From Avichristensenella sp031549905 (GTDB taxonomy: Bacteria > Bacillota > Clostridia > Christensenellales > Aristaeellaceae), in assembly GCA_031549905.1 (NCBI GenBank), contig JAVBPC010000104.1, positions 1-12,561 of the forward strand: a DNA stretch of 12,561 nucleotides, in the 5' to 3' direction. Below the pieces are notes generated by a model. The model was not told the origin of the DNA. It searched no databases and was given only the letters and a program-made list of their open reading frames with translations. The translations under genes were made by a program, and so were the position numbers. Positions 6,904-12,561 of this stretch are shown piece after piece. Within the stretch, counting starts at the first letter, position 1; every line of letters starts with the position of its first letter.

Positions 6904-7788
6904 TCAACGATGCAGCACTTCGCCGGTCAGCTTCTGATAGTACTTGAGCAGCGCGCTGTGATCGCAGCTGTCGTCGCCGTCATGATGCAGCACCTTCATC
7001 ATTTCCAGCACGCTCTGGGTCAGCGGGATGGGCGCGTCTACCACCTTGGCGGCGTCAACAACATTGTTCAGGTCCTTGATGTGCAGGTCGATACGGAAGC
7101 CGGGCTGGAAGTTCTGATCCATCATCATGGGGGCCTTTGCGTTCATGACGGTGGATCCGGCCAGGCCGCCCTTGATGGCTTCAAAAATCTTCTGAGGTGC
7201 CACGCCGCACATCTGGCCCATCTGCATGGCTTCGGCCAGCGCGGCGATGTTCACGGCCACGATGGTCTGGTTGCATAGCTTGGTCACGTTGCCTGCGCCA
7301 ACATCGCCGCACAGAACCACGCTTGCGCCCATGGCTTCCAGAACATGCTTGAACTTGTCAAAAATCCCTTCCTTGCCGCCCACCATGAAGGACAGTGTGC
7401 CGTCAATTGCCTTGGGCTGGCCGCCGGATACGGGGGCATCCAGCATATCGATGCCATGCTTGGCAAGCTCGGCTGCGATCTCGCGGCTGGCCACAGGGTT
7501 GATGGAGGAGCAATCGATGAAGGCAGCGGTCTTGGGCATAAGCTCCGCCAGCTTGTCGTTTTCTAGCATGACGGACTTCACATGGGGGCTGTTTGGAAGC
7601 ATGGTGATCACCAGCTCCACATCCTTCACGGTATCGGCAGCACTGGCACAGATGGTCGCGCCCGCAGCCTTCATCTCTTCCAAAGTGGCCGGGTTAGAGT
7701 CATACACATTGAGCGCGTGACCGGCTTTGAGCAAGTTTTTCGCCATGGGTTTGCCCATGATGCCCAGACCAATGAATGCGATTTTCAT
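6904..7788 (-). CDS. garR: 2-hydroxy-3-oxopropionate (tartronate semialdehyde) reductase
   Basis: Encodes 294 residues of the beta-hydroxyacid dehydrogenase family, the same length class as E. coli GarR/GlxR. It reduces tartronate semialdehyde to D-glycerate with NAD(P)H. The N-terminal Rossmann motif is 'IGLGIMGKPMAKNLLKAGH' (6-24). The substrate-binding 'DAPVSGGQPKAIDGTLSFMVGG' starts at about 117, and the catalytic lysine is K170 in 'GAGNVTKLCNQ', with N174 after it. The C-terminal 'IKDLNN' helix start is also conserved. Other family members (3-hydroxyisobutyrate dehydrogenase, 6-phosphogluconate-like) share these motifs; the gudD/garK neighbours favour GarR. A strong GGAGGAG ribosome site overlaps the stop region of the upstream permease gene, only 12 bp away. 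Confidence 0.9.
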   Translation of the reverse strand: MKIAFIGLGIMGKPMAKNLLKAGHALNVYDSNPATLEEMKAAGATICASAADTVKDVELVITMLPNSPHVKSVMLENDKLAELMPKTAAFIDCSSINPVASREIAAELAKHGIDMLDAPVSGGQPKAIDGTLSFMVGGKEGIFDKFKHVLEAMGASVVLCGDVGAGNVTKLCNQTIVAVNIAALAEAMQMGQMCGVAPQKIFEAIKGGLAGSTVMNAKAPMMMDQNFQPGFRIDLHIKDLNNVVDAAKVVDAPIPLTQSVLEMMKVLHHDGDDSCDHSALLKYYQKLTGEVLHR

Positions 7789-7800
7789 AATGAACTCCTC

Positions 7801-8727
7801 CTATAAATGAATCAGTTGGGTTAACCAGGTCGTTACCGGAACAGTAATAACGCTCAGCAAAGTGGATACGCTGACACAGGCTGAGGCGAACACAAAATCT
7901 CCGCCGTAGCGCTCCGCCATGGCCGCGGTGTTTGAAGCCGCCGGCATGGCCATCAGGATTACGCAGATGTTCGTGGTCATCGCATCGGCGTGAAGCAGCT
8001 TGAGGATGACCGCGAACAGCAAGGGAAAGGCGATGAGGCGGGCAAAGCTGATCTCAAGCACAGACTTGTCCAGCAGCATTCTTAAGTCCATGTTTGCCAG
8101 CGTAGCGCCAATGAGGATCATGGACAGCGGGGCCGTCATGCTGCCAAGATTGGCGATGGTCGTGCCAAAAACGCCTGGTATCTGCCAGTTTGTGATCATC
8201 AGCGCCACACCGATGTAGATCATCACCACCATGGGGTTGAGCAGCACATTTTTGACCCAGCCACCTTTTTCCGGCTTGACGAACAGACCTATGCCTACAG
8301 TCCATTGCAGGATGCGGGGCGGGATCAGGTACATGCTGGCGTAAAACACCCCTACGGGCCCAAACACCAGGCTGATGATGGGCAACCCCGCGTTGCCGGC
8401 ATTTGAGAACATGCTGGCATACATCAGCACCTTGCGCTTGCTTTCGGGCTGCTTTTTCCACATGATCAGTCCGATAAGCCCGGTGACAACGCAGCCGGCC
8501 AGGGCAATGACGATGACCCAAATGGAAGAGAGAATCTCTTCCCGGGTGGCGGGCTTGTTGAAGGCGTTCAGAACCATCATAGGCATGGCCACATCCATCA
8601 TCAACCGCACCAGAACCCCACGGTTATCATCCCTGATGATCTTCGCCCGGCTGGTGATGACCCCGCATAGCATATACAGGAACAGCAACAGCTGCGTGTC
8701 GATCATTCGGCTGACGATTTCGTTCAC
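7801..8727 (-). CDS. AEC-family (auxin efflux carrier) permease, probable organic acid transporter
   Basis: Encodes 308 residues with about ten hydrophobic spans and little soluble sequence. It is recognised as AEC/MdcF-like by the 'MFSNAGNAGLPI' motif after the third or fourth span and by 'MPAASNTAAMAERYGGD' followed by 'SVSTLLSVITVPV' near the C-terminus. Bacterial AEC members move malonate, malate, lactate and similar anions. In this operon, transport of a sugar acid or of a product anion such as glycerate or pyruvate is plausible but not proven. The start is a GTG at 8727-8725 whose last bases form the TGA of the preceding gene (GTGA overlap), implying translational coupling; its own Shine-Dalgarno is weak. 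An ATG seven codons later (8706) is an alternative start. Confidence 0.85.
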   Translation of the reverse strand: MNEIVSRMIDTQLLLFLYMLCGVITSRAKIIRDDNRGVLVRLMMDVAMPMMVLNAFNKPATREEILSSIWVIVIALAGCVVTGLIGLIMWKKQPESKRKVLMYASMFSNAGNAGLPIISLVFGPVGVFYASMYLIPPRILQWTVGIGLFVKPEKGGWVKNVLLNPMVVMIYIGVALMITNWQIPGVFGTTIANLGSMTAPLSMILIGATLANMDLRMLLDKSVLEISFARLIAFPLLFAVILKLLHADAMTTNICVILMAMPAASNTAAMAERYGGDFVFASACVSVSTLLSVITVPVTTWLTQLIHL

Positions 8728-9617
8728 AGCAAGCCCATCTCGGAAAGCAGCTCACGAAGCTTTTCGCGCTGCTCATCTGAAAGGGGCTGGATGGGCTTTA
8801 CACAGTCGCCGCAATCGTGGCCGATCAGCTTGAGCGCTTCCTTGAGCACCACGGGGAAGGTACCCATGCTGGTGGCGACGCGCAGGGCGGAGAAGCTGAA
8901 CTGTGCTTTCAAAGCGCCCTCCCTATCGCCCGCGATATACTTATCATAGATATCGGCGGCAATGCGCGGCGCTACGTTGGCGCAGGACGCAATCGCACCG
9001 GACGCGCCGTAGCATAGGGCTGCGTAGATCAGGGTATCGCGTCCCATCATCACGTGGAAGTCTTGCATGTCCCTGGTCAGACGCAGGTATTCTTCGGTGT
9101 TCGTCATATCGCCGGTGGAATCCTTCACGCCGATGATATTATCGATGCGCGCCAGCTTCGCCGCGGTGGTGGGATCCACGGTAACGTTGGTCTTGGGCTT
9201 GTTGTTGTAAATGATGATAGGCAGGCTGGTAGCATCCGCAATCTCTCGATAGTATTCGTATACTTCGTGCTGGGTCTGGCTGATGAACATGGGGGTCAGC
9301 ACGCTCAACGCATCGATACCGCCCACCTGTTCCACCTCTTTGGCGATGGCTATCGCACCCTTGGTGGTGATGTGGTTGGCCCCGGCGTAAATATCCATGC
9401 GCCCGCGAACTGCGTCCTTGGTGACCTCCAGGATATTCCTGTAAAAACCCTGGTCAAAGGCGTAAAACTCGCCGGTGGTGCCGAATGGAAATACACCATG
9501 GCTTCCATTTTCCGCCAGGTAATCGATCAGGCCGCGGTATGCCGTTTCATTGAATTTCCCTTCATTGGTCAAAGGCGTTACGACGGGGACGACGATGCCC
9601 TTTGGGATAAAGTTCAT
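8724..9617 (-). CDS. DapA-family class I aldolase/dehydratase, candidate keto-deoxyglucarate aldolase
   Basis: Encodes 297 residues, the standard length of the dihydrodipicolinate synthase/N-acetylneuraminate lyase family of (beta/alpha)8 cytoplasmic enzymes. Visible hallmarks are 'GVFPFGTTGEFYAF' (GTTGE 46-50), the catalytic tyrosine Y137 in 'IIIYNNKP', and the Schiff-base lysine K165 in 'IIGVKDSTGD'. The YN-x-P motif reads YNNKP, with an extra residue before the proline relative to classic YNVP of DapA; this argues against a lysine-biosynthesis role and for a sugar-acid enzyme. Two roles fit the operon: retro-aldol cleavage of 5-keto-4-deoxyglucarate to pyruvate plus tartronate semialdehyde (feeding GarR and GarK), or decarboxylating dehydration to 2-oxoglutarate semialdehyde (KdgD, EC 4.2.1.41). 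The presence of garR and garK favours the first. The start is set at the ATG with a strong Shine-Dalgarno. Confidence 0.85.
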   Translation of the reverse strand: MNFIPKGIVVPVVTPLTNEGKFNETAYRGLIDYLAENGSHGVFPFGTTGEFYAFDQGFYRNILEVTKDAVRGRMDIYAGANHITTKGAIAIAKEVEQVGGIDALSVLTPMFISQTQHEVYEYYREIADATSLPIIIYNNKPKTNVTVDPTTAAKLARIDNIIGVKDSTGDMTNTEEYLRLTRDMQDFHVMMGRDTLIYAALCYGASGAIASCANVAPRIAADIYDKYIAGDREGALKAQFSFSALRVATSMGTFPVVLKEALKLIGHDCGDCVKPIQPLSDEQREKLRELLSEMGLL

Positions 9618-9624
9618 AACGGTT

Positions 9625-9632
9625 CTCTCCTT
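9625..9632 (-). promoter_or_regulatory. Ribosome binding site fixing the DapA-family gene start
   Basis: AAGGAGAG on the minus strand stands seven bases before the ATG at 9617-9615. The frame is open eleven codons further to an ATG at 9650, but that start would overlap the larA-like gene, has no comparable site, and adds a basic peptide unlike the family's N-terminus. The start at 9617 is therefore preferred. Confidence 0.8.
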
Positions 9633-9637
9633 TTTTC

Positions 9638-10948
9638 TTACGGCAGCCACGGCATTGTGAGCGTGCCTTCTTCGTCAAATGTCATATCTTCGGGCACGTC
9701 CAGCGCCGTAAGACCGGGATATTTGCCGGCGAGCACATCGGCGTAATAGGCTTCGGACAGCATCACCCGGCCAATGTGCAGGCTGTTTTGAATACGGATC
9801 ACCCGGGGATGCGCCTGATTGATGCGGTTGCAGGTGCGGATGCAGAACTGGACAGCTTCCTTATCAGTGCTCATCACACAGGGGATCATGGCCGACCGAA
9901 TCACGGTGCTGGTGATGCAGTTGGTGTACATGGCATCGGCATCGATCTGATCGAAAATTCGGCGGGTAATGGCACTGGCCAGGCCCACGCCCAGGCTATT
10001 GCCGTGGCTCTCCTGGGTTAGGTCAAGGAAGCAGGTGCGCTGCACGCATACCCCACCCGCGGCGTAGGGGGTGGAAAAGGTGCCTGTGATGTTAGGATCC
10101 ACACCGGTACCGCTGAAGTTTTTGCCGACACGGTCAACGATCAGCACATCGCCCTCTTTTACCAGGATGGTGGGCATGTTGGCAAAGGCGATCTTGAGCA
10201 GTTCGGGTTCCCGCTCTAAGATTTTTTCAGCGGCGATCGCTTCGAACATAAGTGTCTGGTCATAGGCGTTTTCCAGGCAGGGGATGGCGAACAGGATCTT
10301 GCCAGTGCCCAACGTCACCTTGGTCATGGCGGGGATGTTTTTGGCAATGATGTCCATGCCGTCGGCATGCACCTGCTCTGCGCCTTTCTGTTTGCCCAGG
10401 CCGACCGTCATCATCTTGCAGGGGCCGCTTTCAATGGGGCCGCGGAAAGCGTTATGGGGTTTTAGACGGCAGGAGAGAATCACGCCGTCTGATTCCCAGG
10501 CGTTTTTGTCCATATAGACAGGCTTGCCCAACTCACTGTACCCCAGCAGCACCGTTTCCGTGGAGGAAAGAATCTCGCATCCCATCTTTTCTTCGGTGAT
10601 GCCGTAGCCTTTCAGCAGCTCCTTTTGCCCCTCGGCGGTCGCGCCGCCGTGGCTGCCCATGGCGGGTACGATGAAGGGCGTCGCTCCTCGGGCCTTGACA
10701 CAGGCGACCACCGAGCGGGTGATCTCGTCCACATTGCGGATGCCCCGGCTGCCCGCCGTGATGGCGATACGCATGCCGGGCCTGATTCTCTCCGCCATCC
10801 CGGAACGGTTGATTTCATCGGCAATGGCTTTTCCGATCGCTTCCCGCGGGATATGCGCATCCGAAAACTTCTGGGAAGCATGGAACATTTTGGGTAGCGG
10901 CACATCTTTCAGCAGCAGCGATACAGTTCCGTCGTTTCTGATTTTCAT
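9638..10948 (-). CDS. LarA-like (DUF2088) nickel-pincer 2-hydroxyacid racemase/epimerase homolog
   Basis: Encodes 436 residues, close to Lactobacillus plantarum lactate racemase LarA (424). The N-terminal domain has 'ITAGSRGI' (63-70), the motif GSHGGAT (98-104), and 'KPHNAFRG' (163-170). Candidate catalytic or metal residues are H100, H165, K178 ('GPCKMM') and H194 ('EQVHADG'). Recalled LarA residues are H108, H174, K184 (pincer cofactor attachment) and H200 (nickel ligand), and the K-to-H spacing of 16 is identical. A second domain with 'KEGDVLIVDRVGKNFSGTGVDPN' follows. LarA homologs racemise or epimerise 2-hydroxyacids; here a sugar diacid or glycerate is the natural guess, not lactate. 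The cofactor genes larB, larC and larE are not in the window. An AGGAGC site precedes the ATG, 20 bp after the rpoN stop. The family is confident; the substrate is unknown. Confidence 0.8.
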   Translation of the reverse strand: MKIRNDGTVSLLLKDVPLPKMFHASQKFSDAHIPREAIGKAIADEINRSGMAERIRPGMRIAITAGSRGIRNVDEITRSVVACVKARGATPFIVPAMGSHGGATAEGQKELLKGYGITEEKMGCEILSSTETVLLGYSELGKPVYMDKNAWESDGVILSCRLKPHNAFRGPIESGPCKMMTVGLGKQKGAEQVHADGMDIIAKNIPAMTKVTLGTGKILFAIPCLENAYDQTLMFEAIAAEKILEREPELLKIAFANMPTILVKEGDVLIVDRVGKNFSGTGVDPNITGTFSTPYAAGGVCVQRTCFLDLTQESHGNSLGVGLASAITRRIFDQIDADAMYTNCITSTVIRSAMIPCVMSTDKEAVQFCIRTCNRINQAHPRVIRIQNSLHIGRVMLSEAYYADVLAGKYPGLTALDVPEDMTFDEEGTLTMPWLP

Positions 10949-10968
10949 ACGTGCTCCTCACTATCCGC

Positions 10969-12243
10969 TTACCGGTGAAACTTGGAATCTATGTTCATCT
11001 GCGACCGATACTTGGCCACCGTGCGGCGTGACAGGCTGATACCCTGCTTTTCCAAATGCTCCGCGATGGCGCGATCAGACATTTTTTCGTTTTCCCGGCA
11101 TAATTCCAAAATAATCTCCTTGACCTTTGCGGTGCTTGTTTCGCCTGAAACCTTCTTGGGGAAAAAGTGGCTCAGCGGAAATATACCCCTTGCGCAGTAA
11201 AGGTACTTGCTCTGGATGGCGCGGTACACCGTGGTTGCATGCACGCCGATCTCCTGCGCGATCTCATCGATGCGCAGCGGCAAAAGGCTGTATTGCCCGC
11301 GAAAAAAGGCATGCTGTTCCCTGACGATGATGCGGGCCACCTTTTCTATGGTGCTATGGCGCATTTCCACAGCCCGGATCAACTGGTTCGCTGACGCCTG
11401 CATCTGGCGTGCATAGGCCTGTTCTTCGCCATCCAGCATGTCCGCCAGGCTGAGGAAGGTTTCATCCTTCCGAAAGGTAGGATAGAAATCGTTATGAAAC
11501 TGGATGACCAGTTGCCCGTCCAAGTCCGCCTCCACCGAGAATTCCGGCATGATATACTGCACTGTTTCGGTGCTGAGGGAGCAGGGACTCGATGTTAGGC
11601 TTCGGATCATGTCCACGCAGTGCCGCACATGGGTCATGGTGGCGCCGGTCTCTTTGACGATCTGGTGCAGGTTCCCCTTGGCGATCTCCAACAGGTGCAA
11701 GCGGATCAGATCGTAGCATAGGGGGTCCGTTTCCGGCTTTTCCCTCAGCTGCAGCTCCAGGCACTCTTCAACCGTGCGCGCACCGATACCGGCTGGCTCC
11801 AACGCCTGTACGGCTTCCAGCGCCCTGAACGCCAACTCTTTGGAGATACCTGCCTCTAAGGCGAACTCATCCAGCGCCTGGGTAAAGTAGCCTCGGGGCG
11901 AGAGCATACGCAGTATGTTTTTGGCCACGCGGTACGTGGCCGAATCCAGCCCGCTCAGGCGTAGCTGTTGTTCCAGCTCCTCCATCACGGTCTCCTCGGC
12001 CGCCGCGGTATCGTCACCTGTGGCATAGCTCGCCCGGCTGCCGTGATAGCGATTTCTGACCAGCATGGCATAGTCCTGCAGGGACTTCTTCGGCGGTACA
12101 TATTCCAGGGCCGGGTTTTCCTGGACGGCCTTTTGCATGCTTTCGCTCAGGCCGTCCAGATCCAGGGACAGAAGGTGAATGGCCGTCTGCAGGCTTTGAG
12201 ACAGCTTTTGCGTTTGCGCAACTTCCAGTCTGTTTTCAGGCAC
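10969..12243 (-). CDS. rpoN: RNA polymerase sigma-54 factor (RpoN/SigL)
   Basis: Encodes 424 residues (B. subtilis SigL 436, E. coli RpoN 477). Region I at the N-terminus has the glutamine/leucine pattern 'QTQKLSQSLQTAIHLLSLDLDGL' and 'VQENPALEY' (10-48). An acidic region II follows (75-95). Region III contains the core-binding 'LEPAGIGARTVEECL' (148-162). The helix-turn-helix reads 'IDEIAQEIGVHATTVYRAIQSKYL' (325-348), with 'GIFPLSHFF' after it. The RpoN box is SRRTVAKYRS (405-414), with S in place of the usual first A. The start is a GTG (12243-12241) with AAGGAAG about nine bases upstream. It drives promoters of the -24/-12 class and needs an AAA+ enhancer-binding activator, none of which is visible here. 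It sits inside a catabolic operon, 29 bp after tctA and 20 bp before the larA-like gene, suggesting a dedicated rather than housekeeping sigma-54. Confidence 0.93.
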   Translation of the reverse strand: MPENRLEVAQTQKLSQSLQTAIHLLSLDLDGLSESMQKAVQENPALEYVPPKKSLQDYAMLVRNRYHGSRASYATGDDTAAAEETVMEELEQQLRLSGLDSATYRVAKNILRMLSPRGYFTQALDEFALEAGISKELAFRALEAVQALEPAGIGARTVEECLELQLREKPETDPLCYDLIRLHLLEIAKGNLHQIVKETGATMTHVRHCVDMIRSLTSSPCSLSTETVQYIMPEFSVEADLDGQLVIQFHNDFYPTFRKDETFLSLADMLDGEEQAYARQMQASANQLIRAVEMRHSTIEKVARIIVREQHAFFRGQYSLLPLRIDEIAQEIGVHATTVYRAIQSKYLYCARGIFPLSHFFPKKVSGETSTAKVKEIILELCRENEKMSDRAIAEHLEKQGISLSRRTVAKYRSQMNIDSKFHR

Positions 12244-12272
12244 GACCCATCACTTCCTTATTTTCATAGGCT

Positions 12273-12561
12273 TTAGTCTTTTGCCGCTATGGCCGCCTTT
12301 GCCGCCTTACGCTTGTCCCGCATGGGCTTGGTGGCATACATGACCAGCATGCCCACGGCGATGACCAGGAAGACGGCGCTAATGGGGGACGTAAGGAAGG
12401 GCAAAAAGTCGCCCTTGGTGCGGATCATGCCCCGCCGATAGTTAACCTCGGCCAGGGGGCCTAAGATAAAGCCAAGGATAAAGGGCGTGGTCGGTATCTC
12501 AAACTTCTTAAACGCAAAGCCGATCGCTCCGAAGACCACACAGGCAATGACCTGGCTCATG
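12273..12561 (-). CDS. tctA: Tripartite tricarboxylate transporter permease TctA, C-terminal part (partial)
   Basis: The minus-strand frame is open to the window edge and ends in TAA at 12275-12273, giving the last 96 residues. 'KKFEIPTTPFILGFILGPLAEVNYRRGM' is the strongly conserved C-terminal TctA signature. It is followed by one membrane span (about residues 55-76 of the fragment) and a lysine-rich cytoplasmic tail. TctA is the large membrane subunit of binding-protein-dependent secondary transporters (TctABC) for citrate and other carboxylates, including aromatic and sugar acids in various bacteria. The methionine at 12560 is internal to the protein, not a start. Being at the head of the visible operon, it likely imports the acid degraded by the downstream enzymes. 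tctB and tctC would be expected further upstream, outside the window. Confidence 0.88.
   Translation of the reverse strand, partial: MSQVIACVVFGAIGFAFKKFEIPTTPFILGFILGPLAEVNYRRGMIRTKGDFLPFLTSPISAVFLVIAVGMLVMYATKPMRDKRKAAKAAIAAKD

Noticed and set aside
9618..9650. 11-codon N-terminal extension of the DapA-family gene
   Set aside because: It would overlap the preceding gene and include the Shine-Dalgarno itself; the family N-terminus begins at MNFIPKG.
4351..12561. Sigma-54 (-24/-12) promoter inside the operon gaps
   Set aside because: Scanned by eye for the GG-N10-GC pattern with TGGCAC/TTGC character on the minus strand in the gaps before each gene; nothing convincing. The promoter is probably upstream of the window edge.
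1..12561. CRISPR arrays, tRNA/rRNA genes, phage or transposase genes, toxin-antitoxin pairs
   Set aside because: No direct-repeat array, no cloverleaf or rRNA-like stretch, and every long frame outside the convergent gap is explained by a metabolic or transport gene.

Overview
The window holds two head-to-head-ending blocks that meet at about 4.07-4.35 kb. The organism looks like a GC-rich Gram-positive anaerobe of the Clostridia, possibly a gut Oscillospirales/Christensenellales-type genome known from metagenomes. The reasons are strong Shine-Dalgarno sites (AAGGAGG-like), a short Firmicutes-style sigma-54, and a convergent-gap repeat of a kind I associate with gut Firmicutes. This placement is inference, not a database result.

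Block 1 (1-4069, plus strand) is a standard branched-chain/hydrophobic amino-acid ABC importer. It runs: 3' end of the substrate-binding protein (livK), a hairpin terminator/attenuator, livH, livM, livG, livF. The four downstream genes are tightly spaced, with ATGA start/stop overlaps at livM-livG and livG-livF. Gene order and motifs are textbook.

The convergent gap (4070-4350) contains no convincing gene. Most of it is a ~160-bp imperfect inverted repeat (about 4151-4311) with an 8-bp perfect terminal match and a GC-rich hairpin at its tip. It looks like a small non-autonomous or REP/MITE-like element, and it lies exactly where the strand and functional theme change.

Block 2 (4351-12561, minus strand, read right to left) looks like one long operon for sugar-diacid (glucarate-type) catabolism. 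It runs: C-terminal end of a TctA-type tripartite tricarboxylate transporter permease, a sigma-54 factor (rpoN/sigL), a LarA-like nickel-pincer 2-hydroxyacid racemase/epimerase homolog, a DapA-family class I aldolase/dehydratase, an AEC-family permease, tartronate semialdehyde reductase (garR), glycerate kinase (garK) and glucarate dehydratase (gudD). Gaps are 54 bp or less and one junction is a GTGA overlap. The logic is: import of an acid, possible stereochemical adjustment by the LarA homolog, dehydration by GudD to 5-keto-4-deoxyglucarate, cleavage to pyruvate and tartronate semialdehyde, reduction to glycerate by GarR, and phosphorylation by GarK. The usual cleavage enzyme GarL (HpcH/HpaI family) is absent here, and the DapA-family protein is the natural candidate to replace it. 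A 13-bp stem with a C(UUCG)G tetraloop lies between garR and garK.

The most interesting points are the LarA-like protein, whose candidate pincer and metal residues are spaced as in LarA; the probable GarL replacement; the sigma-54 gene embedded in a catabolic operon; and the intergenic hairpin element. No tRNA, rRNA, CRISPR, transposase or phage gene was seen.
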